Below are positions 46,294 to 54,413 of a DNA stretch of 64,000 nucleotides, in pieces. The DNA lies in assembly GCA_046331665.1 (NCBI GenBank), contig JAXLQK010000012.1:124001-188000 (forward strand), written 5' to 3'. The notes below the pieces were generated by a model, which was not told the origin of the DNA, ran no database searches, and saw only the letters and a list, made by a program, of their open reading frames with translations. Source of the stretch: CAWBAT01 sp046331665. Lineage in GTDB: Bacteria; Acidobacteriota; Terriglobia; Versatilivoradales; Versatilivoraceae. The translations under genes and the position numbers were made by a program. The stretch's first letter is position 1. Each line of letters starts with the position of its first letter.

Positions 46294-46945
46294 ACTGCAT
46301 TCAAACGCATACCCTGGGCTTGCGCATCATTTCGACACGGTAGAACAACAGCGCGAATCCACATCCCTCGGCATGTGGGTTTTCCTCGCCCAGGAAGTCA
46401 TGTTTTTCGGCGGCCTTTTCCTCGCCTATCTTGTGTATCGAAACGCCTACCCGATCGCTTTTGCCGAAGCCAGCCATCATCTGAGTGTTCCGTTGGGTGG
46501 CACGAATACGGTCGTGTTGATTTCCAGCAGTCTCACCATTGCCCTGGCTGTCTACGCTGCGGAAACCGGAAAGCGCCGAATGCTCATGTCATGCCTGCTC
46601 CTGACGTTATTTCTGGGGCTCGCGTTTTTGGGGATTAAGACCGTTGAATATCACGATAAGTACGTCCATCATTTGATCCCGGGATTGGGATTTTCCTACC
46701 ATGGCCCCCATGCCCCGCAAGCCCGGATTTTCTTTGGTCTTTATTTCGTCATGACGGGAATGCATGCCTTGCATATGATTATCGGAATGGGATTGTTGGT
46801 GTGGCTGATGGTGCTGACGCAAAAAGGGCGATTCAGTCCTGAATACAATTCACCCGTTGAACTTTTCGGGCTGTACTGGCATTTTGTGGATATTGTTTGG
46901 ATTTTTCTTTTTCCCCTGCTCTACTTAATTGGTTTGCATGCGTAG
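46259..46945 (+). CDS. coxC: caa3 cytochrome c oxidase subunit III
   Basis: The 228-residue, five-helix protein has STSLGMWVFLAQEVMFFGGL at the first helices and GLYFVMTGMHALHMIIGMGL followed by GLYWHFVDIVWIFLFPLLYL at the end, which are the conserved subunit III motifs. The ATG at 46259 overlaps the end of the coxA reading; a later start near 46289 (TTG) is possible. It completes the oxidase order II-I-III-IV. Confidence 0.95.
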   Translation: MNTPSGRLKLSELHSNAYPGLAHHFDTVEQQRESTSLGMWVFLAQEVMFFGGLFLAYLVYRNAYPIAFAEASHHLSVPLGGTNTVVLISSSLTIALAVYAAETGKRRMLMSCLLLTLFLGLAFLGIKTVEYHDKYVHHLIPGLGFSYHGPHAPQARIFFGLYFVMTGMHALHMIIGMGLLVWLMVLTQKGRFSPEYNSPVELFGLYWHFVDIVWIFLFPLLYLIGLHA

Positions 46946-47015
46946 CTCCATGAGGAATGGGTTGTTGCCTTCCGTTCCTTGGACTCTATTTATGTAACCG
47001 AAATCTAATAAACCG

Positions 47016-47315
47016 ATGTCTGAAAAGATCGTACCCCTGCGAATTTATTTTATCGTTTTTGCGGCCTTAATGGTTTTGACGGCCGTGACCATTTTTGTTT
47101 CATACCATGACATGGGCCCGCTTAATAATGTGGTCGCCTTGACCATTGCGGTCACCAAGGCCACTCTCGTTATTCTCTACTTCATGCATGTTCGCTATAG
47201 TCCCAGCCTCACAAAATTGGTAGCGGCCGGCTCCTTTCTCTGGTTAGTCATCCTGCTGTCAATTACGATGATGGACTATATTTCCAGAGATTGGCTCGCA
47301 TTCGTTATCCGATAG
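47016..47315 (+). CDS. coxD: caa3 cytochrome c oxidase subunit IV
   Basis: The 99-residue protein has three hydrophobic helices (IYFIVFAALMVLTAVTIFV, NVVALTIAVTKATLVILYFM, LVAAGSFLWLVILLSITMMD). The motif AVTKATLVILYFMHVRYS is characteristic of the prokaryotic COX4 family, a small accessory subunit. It is the last gene of the respiratory operon, 70 bases after coxC. The following gene (47420) reads the same way but is unrelated. Confidence 0.93.
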   Translation: MSEKIVPLRIYFIVFAALMVLTAVTIFVSYHDMGPLNNVVALTIAVTKATLVILYFMHVRYSPSLTKLVAAGSFLWLVILLSITMMDYISRDWLAFVIR

Positions 47316-47419
47316 GGGAAGGCTGGAACAGCTTTTCGCATTATCGAGTTGTTCGGAGCCGAACTCGCTTGCCAGAAACCGGGAGTAAAGAAGGTCCCAA
47401 AATTCTTGCGATCTAAGGG

Positions 47420-48205
47420 ATGCGCATGAAACATAAAGAGCTCAAGAACAAACCACTCATTGAAGCCCAGGTTGAAATCCACTGGGGCCAGGGGGAGTTG
47501 GGCGCGGATGGGATCAAGACCGACCCTTACTACAAAATGACCCTGGGACGGTTTTATGAAAGGGTGATGAATACCTACCCGGTGCATGAGATCCTTCCGG
47601 CGGCCAAGTTTCCGGAAACCATGGTGTATCACACGGCACAGCATCTCTTCCGAGTCGGCCATGAAAAGTGGCCCGCCCTCCAGATTGGCCCCGGAATCTT
47701 ATCCATTCACACGAGGCAGGAATACCTCTGGGAAGACCTGGCGGCGAAAGCTCAGGACGCGTTGGAGCAATTGTTGGATGCTTACCCCAAAATGGCGGAA
47801 TTGAGAATCGAGGCCCTGCGACTCCATTATATCGATGCGGTCCATCTCGACTTTACCCGAGAGAATGTTCTCCAGTTCTTGCGGGACAAATTCAAAACTC
47901 ATATCGAGCTTCCACCTTCGCTGTTTTTCGATGGGCACGTGAACAGCCGCCCGAAAAGCTTCTCCTGGGAGGCAAGCTTTGAAGAAGACCAGCCGGAAGG
48001 CACGATCACCGTTCGATTCTCGACTGGCGAGCGAGACGCCCGTCCCGCTCTTCTTTGGGAGACGATTGTGGAATCGTCCTCCCGCCAGTTGCCACCTCTT
48101 CCCAGTGGCATGGGAAATTGGCTGAGTCAAGCCCACGCCTTGACGGAAGATTGGTTCTTCAAATTCATTGAAGGGGATTTGGAGAAAGATTTTGCAGGAG
48201 ATTAA
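47420..48205 (+). CDS. TIGR04255-family protein
   Basis: The 261-residue soluble protein is of a sporadically distributed family known by the TIGR04255 pattern: N-terminal LKNKPLIEAQVEIHW, middle QIGPGILSIHTR and ELRIEALRLHYIDAV, and a C-terminal PSGMGNWLSQAHALTEDWFF with KFIEGDL. Members have no established function; some occur near defence or mobile genes. It lies 104 bases after coxD, but a link to respiration is doubtful. The second Met (47426) is an alternative start. Confidence 0.8.
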   Translation: MRMKHKELKNKPLIEAQVEIHWGQGELGADGIKTDPYYKMTLGRFYERVMNTYPVHEILPAAKFPETMVYHTAQHLFRVGHEKWPALQIGPGILSIHTRQEYLWEDLAAKAQDALEQLLDAYPKMAELRIEALRLHYIDAVHLDFTRENVLQFLRDKFKTHIELPPSLFFDGHVNSRPKSFSWEASFEEDQPEGTITVRFSTGERDARPALLWETIVESSSRQLPPLPSGMGNWLSQAHALTEDWFFKFIEGDLEKDFAGD

Positions 48206-48229
48206 GTGCATCCCTTCCTCCTCCCGCAA

Positions 48230-48250
48230 GAAAGGGACTTTCTCCCTTTC
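48230..48250. terminator. Possible bidirectional hairpin
   Basis: GAAAGGG, a 7-base loop and CCCTTTC form a perfect 7-bp stem between the convergent TIGR04255 and DegT genes. No long T-run follows, so intrinsic termination is only possible. Confidence 0.25.
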
Positions 48251-48344
48251 ACCCTCTCGACAACTCACCACACCTTGCAAAGTCCTCCCCTTTTTCTGTG
48301 TCTCTGCGGAGGGCTGAGAAGGGGTAATTCCTGCTCAGTTAGAT

Positions 48345-49445
48345 TTAGCGGAAGAATTCTCGGACCGCCGAAATAACGGCTTCGACTTCGGCATCTTCCA
48401 TTTCCGGGAAGATGGGCAAGGAGAGAATTTCCTGGCTGACCGCCTCGGAGACGGCATACGACTGCGGGAGAGCCGGCCACTGGCGGAATGCAGGCTGAAG
48501 AGGCAGTGGCTTTGGGTAATGGATGGCGGAAGAGATATCACGCGCCTTCAGGAAAGAAGCCAGCGAATCACGCCGCAAAGTCCGGAGGGAGTATTGATTG
48601 AAAACATGCCGCACATGGGGAAGACGGAGTGGCGTAACCAGATCCAATCCTTGCCACGCCAGATGATACGTTTCGGCAATTTGAATGCGGCGTTTCGTCC
48701 AGGATTCAAGATGGCGCAGTTTCACTCTTAAAATAGCCGCCTGCAGAGTGTCTAGACGACTATTTATGCCAAGAATTTCGTGTTGATATCGCTTCTTGGA
48801 GCCGTGTACTGAAATCATTCGACAGCGTTCAGCCAAATGGTCATCGTTGGTCACAATGGCTCCCCCATCCCCATAGGCCCCGAGATTCTTGCTGGGGAAA
48901 AAGCTAAAGCAACCGAGCCGCCCCATCGTTCCAGCCGGCCTCCCCTTATAGCTGGCACCGATGGCTTGGGCAGCATCCTCGATTACCGCTATCCCATGCG
49001 CTTCGGCAATGGCAAGAATAGGGTCCATTTCCACCGGTTGTCCAAAAAGATGCACAGGAACCAACGCCTTCGTCCTGGGAGTGAGGCTGGATTCGACCTG
49101 CGCCACATCCAGATTAAACGTTCGAGAGTCAATATCAACGTAGACAGGTCTTGCGCCCAGCAGAAGAATGGTTTCCACAGTGGCTGCAAACGAGAAGGAT
49201 GGAGTCATCACTTCATCGCCAGGACCGATCCCCAAGGCCATCAGGGCGATTTGCAAGGCATCAGTGCCCGAACCACAGCCAATGACGTGTTGCACATGGA
49301 GATAGGAGGCAAGATCGAACTCAAATTCTTTGACGGGACTGCCCAGGATGAATTCGGTGGAATTCAACACTGACTGAATGGCCGCATCGATCTCGCTTTT
49401 CAACGTTTGATATTGACGGTTTAAATCCACCATCTTTATCAGCAT
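48345..49445 (-). CDS. DegT/DnrJ/EryC1/StrS-family aminotransferase
   Basis: The 366-residue PLP enzyme typically aminates a nucleotide-linked keto-sugar for surface polysaccharide or glycan modification. The lysine is K186 in FFPSKNLGAYGDGG, with GCGSGTDALQIALMALG near the N terminus and EDAAQAIGASYKGRPAG for the cofactor aspartate. The sequence ends AEVEAVISAVREFF. No sugar-synthesis neighbours are nearby, so the substrate is unknown. It is read leftward; the start at 49445 follows a 254-base gap before the TlpA-like gene. Confidence 0.93.
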   Translation of the reverse strand: MLIKMVDLNRQYQTLKSEIDAAIQSVLNSTEFILGSPVKEFEFDLASYLHVQHVIGCGSGTDALQIALMALGIGPGDEVMTPSFSFAATVETILLLGARPVYVDIDSRTFNLDVAQVESSLTPRTKALVPVHLFGQPVEMDPILAIAEAHGIAVIEDAAQAIGASYKGRPAGTMGRLGCFSFFPSKNLGAYGDGGAIVTNDDHLAERCRMISVHGSKKRYQHEILGINSRLDTLQAAILRVKLRHLESWTKRRIQIAETYHLAWQGLDLVTPLRLPHVRHVFNQYSLRTLRRDSLASFLKARDISSAIHYPKPLPLQPAFRQWPALPQSYAVSEAVSQEILSLPIFPEMEDAEVEAVISAVREFFR

Positions 49446-49699
49446 GCGTCATCCTCCGTAGCAGCGGTAAGCGGAATCAAGAGAAAGATCCGTTGCCGAG
49501 TTTGCTGACTCTTGAATAACTGATCTTGGGGAAAATCCGTCGTCGCTTTATACCGGAAGTTCACACGCAACTCGTTGAAATCCATTGTTGGTCCAGGTGA
49601 ATTTTGCTAAGGTCAATCCGTGCGAGCTGCGAACCGCGTTTGGGGTGATAAGGATCTCTGTTTTTCCCATTCTGGGGGGAGCCAAGAGATTCTCAAGAA

Positions 49700-50251
49700 A
49701 TGAATCGTCAAGTCTTCCATAAGCGTTGCTTCAAAACGTGCCTTCTTGGATTCTGCATTGCCATGGGGTTGTCCTTTTCCAGCCACGCTCAAAGTGTTCC
49801 AGAACCAAAGCGACAAGCGGAACCCTTTATTTTGCCAACCTGGGATGAGAGGGTCATTAAATCAAGCCAACTTAAAGGTCAGGTCGTATTGCTGCAATTC
49901 TTCCAGACCGGATGCCCCGATTGTCAGGAGGAGGCTCCCGGGCTCGAGCGCCTGTATACGAAGTATGGCAAGAAGGGGTTCACTATAGTCGGGGTTTCTC
50001 ATGATCGAGAAGGAGCTCCTGTCGTTGCAACCTTCGTGAAAAAATACGGTCTCACCTACCCGGTCGTTCTCGGAGACCTATCCATTGCAGTGAACTATAT
50101 AGGGATTACGCCCACCAACCCGAGTTTCCGTATCCCCTACTTGGTCCTTATCGATCGGCAGGGATTTATTGCCGGGCGATATGAAGAAGGGAAAGCCAAG
50201 GAGGCAACAGACCTGAAGCTTCTGGAGGCTCGTATCAAGAAGCTCCTCTAA
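49700..50251 (+). CDS. TlpA/AhpC-like thioredoxin-fold protein
   Basis: The 183-residue secreted protein has an N-terminal signal or anchor (LLGFCIAMGLSFSSHAQS) and a thioredoxin fold with redox pair C72-P-D-C75 in FQTGCPDCQEEAPGLERLY, GFTIVGVSHDREGAPVV, and the cis-proline segment FRIPYLVLIDRQGFIAG. It would reduce or transfer disulphides in the periplasm, for example in cytochrome c or oxidase assembly, but this is inference. It reads toward the parvulin gene, ending 40 bases away. Confidence 0.9.
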   Translation: MNRQVFHKRCFKTCLLGFCIAMGLSFSSHAQSVPEPKRQAEPFILPTWDERVIKSSQLKGQVVLLQFFQTGCPDCQEEAPGLERLYTKYGKKGFTIVGVSHDREGAPVVATFVKKYGLTYPVVLGDLSIAVNYIGITPTNPSFRIPYLVLIDRQGFIAGRYEEGKAKEATDLKLLEARIKKLL

Positions 50252-50291
50252 GAAGTTCGAGTCAACGATTTCTTGAGCGACATCGCGCTGT

Positions 50292-51287
50292 TTATTTTTG
50301 GGTCCCTTGCATCGAAGATACGGGAGTCGCTTTGAAAAATTCTTCATTAATTTCAATGTTCATTCCCTTTTCCGTCTCCATCACCCATTTGTCCACCTTT
50401 TGTGCCCGAATCAAGGGGTCAATTTCCTTTCGAATATCTTCGAGCTTCGGGATCCTTTTTTCGTAAACCTTCACAATCTCGAAACCTAGCGCCGTTTGGA
50501 TGGGTCCAATGAGTGCGCCTGGTTTCGCCGAAAAAATGGCCTCCTCGAGCGGAGGAACCACCAGATGTGTCTTGTTGCCGCGTCGGATAAATCCCAATTT
50601 CCCGCCCTTTCCCGAAGATAGAGGATCCTGGGAATACTTGGCGGCCAGCTCTTCGAAATCGGCCCCATCAGCAAGCTTTTTGTAGATGTCTGTGGCCTTC
50701 TCCAGGGCCTCCTGGTCGGTCAACACTTTCGTATCCTGAGGGGTTTGACCATAGGGGATGCTGGAGATGGAGCGGACAACGATCCGACTGACACGAGCTT
50801 CTTCAAACTGAGTGATATGATCTTCCAAATATTTCTGTGCTTCGGCGTCGGTAGGTTTCATCTGGCTTTGAATTTCGTTCGAGGCCGCAGCAGAAAGTAT
50901 GGCTTCCCTGGAAATTCGGAGGTCAAGCTGAACTCCTTCCTTTGCATCCAGATGGCGTTTTTCGGCTTCTTTGAACAGTAGCTTATTTTTCACAATGATA
51001 TCGGCAAATTGCCGTTTGCCCGGTCCGGTATAGTAGGGGCGGAACTGAGGTGGCATGGATTGCAGAATTCGTTCCACTTCCGCGGCGGTGACTTTCATGT
51101 CTCCAATTTGAATGACTATCGTTTCCGGGGAAACTTTCGGAGGTAAAGTGGCTGCGGGGGATTGGTTCTGGCTGAAGGTTGGGGTATGCATCAGGCAAGA
51201 CAAGAAAATCCAATACATGAGGATCTGATTGAAACGAAACACAAAAAATTCCTCCATAAGATGATTTAAGAATTCGCCCCGCATCAC
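50292..51287 (-). CDS. Periplasmic peptidyl-prolyl isomerase (parvulin/SurA-like)
   Basis: The 331-residue protein has a signal peptide (ILMYWIFLSCLMHTPTFSQ), a helical chaperone-like N domain (IQIGDMKVTAAEVERILQ, IVKNKLLFKEAEKRHLDAKE) and a rotamase PpiC domain (DGADFEELAAKYSQDPLSSG, GGKLGFIRRGN, FSAKPGALIGPIQTALGFEI). It would assist folding of envelope proteins. ATG at 51257 is an alternative start. The 258 bases upstream (51288-51545) separate it from the TIGR03067 gene and show no gene. Confidence 0.9.
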   Translation of the reverse strand: MMRGEFLNHLMEEFFVFRFNQILMYWIFLSCLMHTPTFSQNQSPAATLPPKVSPETIVIQIGDMKVTAAEVERILQSMPPQFRPYYTGPGKRQFADIIVKNKLLFKEAEKRHLDAKEGVQLDLRISREAILSAAASNEIQSQMKPTDAEAQKYLEDHITQFEEARVSRIVVRSISSIPYGQTPQDTKVLTDQEALEKATDIYKKLADGADFEELAAKYSQDPLSSGKGGKLGFIRRGNKTHLVVPPLEEAIFSAKPGALIGPIQTALGFEIVKVYEKRIPKLEDIRKEIDPLIRAQKVDKWVMETEKGMNIEINEEFFKATPVSSMQGTQK

Positions 51288-51545
51288 TGTGTGCTGGACA
51301 AGCGGTCAAGAAACCAAAATCATGCCACATCTTTTTCTGCATTACTACCCCTCGAGGGGGAAGTGTGCCAAGTGACTGTCAATTGAATGTATCATTGGCT
51401 CAAACGGCTCTAAGATTTCAGAATCCATCCAAATCAAACCCTTGACGAAGGAGGATCTTCCATATATTAAGAAAGGGACGTTCTCATTTCTTGCTGAAAC
51501 CCGGACAACCCTGAAATTTTGTTAAGACCGTGAGGATCAATCACT

Positions 51546-51998
51546 ATGATCAGTCGAAAGTACCTGTTGTTAATCGGGGCAATTTGCGTGACTTGTCTTC
51601 CCGCATTCGCTCAAGATTCAGCCAAGGTCCTAAAGAGTCTCGAGGGAACATGGGAAGTGGCCTCGGTGGTAGACAATGGAAAAACCATCCCAAATGAAGC
51701 TATTCGGGGCGCCAAAGTGATCTTCGCCAACGACACCATGACCCTGATTTCCCCCGATGGAAAGGAAAAAACGAATTACACGATCAAGCTCGATCCCACC
51801 AAAAATCCAAAGGGGATCGATATTACGGCCACAGCAGGGACCTTCAAAGGCAAAACCGGGTTGGGCATCTATGATTTAAACGGGGATGTCCTGCGAGTGT
51901 GCCAGCCCTATCAGCCGACCATTCCCCGCCCCACCAGCTTCGCTGTTCCCGAGGGATCAGGGTTGAATTTGATGGTACTTAAGAAAATTCAAAAATGA
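51546..51998 (+). CDS. Secreted TIGR03067-domain protein
   Basis: The 150-residue protein has a signal peptide (YLLLIGAICVTCLPAFAQ) and one TIGR03067 domain: LKSLEGTWEVASVVDNGKTI, RGAKVIFANDTMTLI, KLDPTKNPKGIDITATAG and GIYDLNGDVLRVC. The family is common in Planctomycetes and Acidobacteriota; its role is unknown, though it is a lipocalin-like barrel. It stands alone. Confidence 0.88.
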   Translation: MISRKYLLLIGAICVTCLPAFAQDSAKVLKSLEGTWEVASVVDNGKTIPNEAIRGAKVIFANDTMTLISPDGKEKTNYTIKLDPTKNPKGIDITATAGTFKGKTGLGIYDLNGDVLRVCQPYQPTIPRPTSFAVPEGSGLNLMVLKKIQK

Positions 51999-52154
51999 GC
52001 GCAAGATCGTTGCGATGAACGGCGTTTGAGCTCGTGGAATCGTGGCGGATGGGTCTGCCGACCGCGCAAATTAAGATCACGATCAGCAAAGAATAATTCT
52101 TTCCTGGTGCCTTCTTTACAGCCGATTAGAATCCTTCTGAATCGGAGAACAATC

Positions 52155-52530
52155 ATGAAAATGACTTCCAGTAATTCTTCCACCTCGGGGGGCCGGGCAA
52201 CCCCGTTCAGCTTGTTCTTGAGTGTCATCCTCCTGACTTTGCTGGCAACCGTTCCCTCCACCAAATCACAAGAGCAGCGGGATGGCTGCTGCGAAAGAGC
52301 GCACCGTTACCTGCGTTTTTGTGAATCCAGGCTACTCGGGATCCTGCACCGAAAAAACGCAAGCTTCCGAAGCAGTAACGGCCGAAAAGGCGTGCCAGCC
52401 GATACTCGATTGTCTCAACAACCCGCAATGTGTGAAGACCTATTGTGGTGCTACCAGTGTCCGGGCGGGATGGACTCTTGATTCTGCTACTGAATCAGGC
52501 TCATCCGCCTCTTCCGAACAAGGAAAGTAA
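52155..52530 (+). pseudogene. Small Cys-containing secreted protein with one frameshift
   Basis: ATG 52155 follows GGAGA by six bases and starts a signal peptide (PFSLFLSVILLTLLATVPST). After KSQEQ the frame leaves the coding pattern, and a shift near 52280 continues as AAAKERTVTCVFVNPGYSGS, EKACQPILDCLNNPQCVKTY and ends ATESGSSASSEQGK at 52530. The mature part would have about six cysteines. No family was recognised. The frame change could be one indel error. Confidence 0.6.
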
Positions 52531-53179
52531 TGTTTCGGGGGGGGGTAGAATTAGGGAATTCCCGAGCTGGAAGAATTGGCCGGGGGAAAAATGCAAGGAC
52601 CGGAATATCGCAACTCTAGACGGAAGAACACCCCTAGCAGGTTGCTGAAATACTCGGTCGACCAAAGAGCGGGAGCTGTAGCGGCGGTCTGTGACCGCCG
52701 AATCCCAATTGGTTCGTTTGATCATGCCAGGTCGGCGCTCATAGAGCGCCGCTACAACACCAGCTAGAAGGAGTTTTTTATCAACCTGCTACTAGAGGGG
52801 CTGCTGCAGAATTATCCGATTGGTGCTGCCTCGAATATCAAACGCTTGCTGCGGCGCCTGGCTTGGCAGATGCAGGGAACCAAACGGCTCGCTTCCAATC
52901 CAGCATAGAAGAGAGAGGTGAAATCTTGCTGAGCGAGGCGCACCGAAAAATCTTGGCCTCAAGCGAACCTCCGAGGATCTTTAACTCAATCCCCCAAAAC
53001 ACTGATCGCTTAGACCCTGTAAATGCCCCATTAAATCAGGGGTTTTGCAGCAAAATCTAATGTCGAGATCTGACCCTATTTTCCTCTCATCGAAAGATCA
53101 TCGATCACCCCTGGTCGATGGAGCGGGTGAGGTCTATTGCTAATTAGACCATGTTCGCATCTTGTCCAGGCAAGTTCTC
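52531..53179. other. Accessory intergenic region with inverted-repeat element
   Basis: About 650 bases without an intact gene. It holds the 52635-52791 inverted-repeat element (separate entry), a plus-strand 37-codon open piece 52795-52910 (RLLRRLAWQMQGTKRL, possibly a DUF2924-like scrap) and a run near 53060 (GTCGAGATCTGACCC) resembling mobile-element ends. Nothing else was seen. Confidence 0.45.
52635..52791. mobile_element. MITE/REP-type element with terminal inverted repeats and two hairpins
   Basis: Two 21-base ends, starting TAGCAGGTTG at 52635 and the reverse complement ending CAACCTGCTA at 52791, match at 18 of 21 positions. Inside lie two 8-bp hairpins with 3-base loops (52682-52700 CGGCGGTC/GACCGCCG and 52733-52751 CGGCGCTC/GAGCGCCG), and an outer pair GTAGCGGCG (52678) and CGCCGCTAC (52747-52755). 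No ORF is inside. The layout resembles REP/BIME elements mobilised in trans by RAYT-type transposases. Confidence 0.7.
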
Positions 53180-53764
53180 TTACTTCTTTCCAACAGCGAA
53201 GTCGAATTTACGCTTAATCTCCGTCACGATTATGCGACGTGAATCCACAATTTTTTCCGCATGCAAGGTTAGTAAGAAATATTCGCCTCCATTTACGTTA
53301 TTAAACTGGAACTGGCCTGCATTATTAGCAATTGTGTCCTTGCTTTCGTGACCAAACAAGGGGATGAGCCTGCACCAAGTCATTTCACCATCTGGGGTCA
53401 AACCTGAAATTTTTCCACTAATAGAGTCTTTCCCAGGAGAATCAATGGTTCCGAGATCTAGCCCGACTAATAAGTATTTCTGCGGATCAGATACATCCAA
53501 TCTCATCCTGTAGGGAATGAATGTATTGGAAGAGACAGAGAGCTCATATTTGCCAAACGGGACTTTGAATAAATAGACCCCGGAAAGCCACTGAGCTAGA
53601 AACTGCCCTTTGTCTCCAGCCATCTTCACCTCTGCTCCCTTAATTGGTTTCCCCCCGAATGAACTTAAGACATTCACCGTTAAGTTAGACATCTTAGGTT
53701 CAGTATTAGCATTACTGGAAAAAACTAGAAGAGACCCAAACAAAATTGTCTTGAGGAATTTCAT
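53180..53764 (-). CDS. Secreted protein with carboxypeptidase-regulatory-like domains
   Basis: The 194-residue protein has a signal peptide (FLKTILFGSLLVFSSNANT) and no lipobox. The body has the beta-sandwich pattern of carboxypeptidase-regulatory or Cna-B domains: LTVNVLSSFGGKPIKGAEV, VYLFKVPFGKYELSVSSNTF, NAGQFQFNNVNGGEYFLLTL. It is noticeably more A+T rich than the neighbouring genes. Its ATG overlaps by four bases (ATGA) the stop of the toxin-tip-like gene upstream, so the pair is probably translated together. A role as companion or immunity protein is speculative. Confidence 0.65.
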   Translation of the reverse strand: MKFLKTILFGSLLVFSSNANTEPKMSNLTVNVLSSFGGKPIKGAEVKMAGDKGQFLAQWLSGVYLFKVPFGKYELSVSSNTFIPYRMRLDVSDPQKYLLVGLDLGTIDSPGKDSISGKISGLTPDGEMTWCRLIPLFGHESKDTIANNAGQFQFNNVNGGEYFLLTLHAEKIVDSRRIIVTEIKRKFDFAVGKK

Positions 53765-54390
53765 TTCATGCCGTCCGTTAGCAATTTATCAGAGATATTT
53801 TTTGTATTCTTACTATCAACTTTTAGTACAAGCTTATCCTGAATGGCCTCATCAACCATTCCTGTGAGGTTGTGTAATCTCTCGTGCCTGAAGAGTGACA
53901 TATTCCCCAACATGTCCTTACCCACCTGATTTGAATTTATGAATATTCTATTGCCCAACAATTCAGCAACAGCAGTTGTGCCAGGGTTCTTGAGCTTGTC
54001 TGCAACTGTGCCGTAAATGGGTGACCTTACTCACTCTATTCGCTTGATCCCCTCGATCCACGGTCCAATCATTTTGGCAAAATTGTGCCTTGAGTAATCT
54101 CGTGCACCTTTGGCATAGATCTTTCCTTTTCAGCAGCACCCGTAAGCATGCCCAAGAAGTCCTTCGGGTTTAGATGTGCGGCAACCAAGCGGCCGTCTCT
54201 CGTGTTACCTCGCTTCTTGTAGTTTAGATCCGTGACTGTTGTTACATTTGAATTATAGCTCGTCACTACCTCGTCTGTTGAGTTCGTATTATTCCCTCAG
54301 GAAGCAGGATAAGCTGCCCCTGAAGTCTTATCTGCTTGACACTGATTTGAGCCGGTTGTTAGACTTTTTGGCGTTTACCAGCTGGATTCA
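53761..54390 (-). pseudogene. Degraded toxin-tip-like gene with HExxH motif
   Basis: From 54018 to 53761 the minus frame reads SPIYGTVADKLKNPGTTAVA, ELLGNRIFINSNQVGKDML, then LFRHERLHNLTGMVDEAIQD with an HExxH zinc-metallopeptidase motif (histidines at 53884-53886 and 53872-53874), ending KNISDKLLTDGMK. The pattern recalls C-terminal tips of RHS-type polymorphic toxins. Upstream, separated by stops near 54074 and 54300, a second frame gives TTGSNQCQADKTSG and SYNSNVTTVTDLNYKKRGNT. No intact start is visible; the N-terminal carrier is missing. The region is A+T rich. It is coupled to the secreted protein downstream. Confidence 0.55.
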
Positions 54391-54413
54391 TTCAGCCACA
54401 AGGCGGTTTTGAG

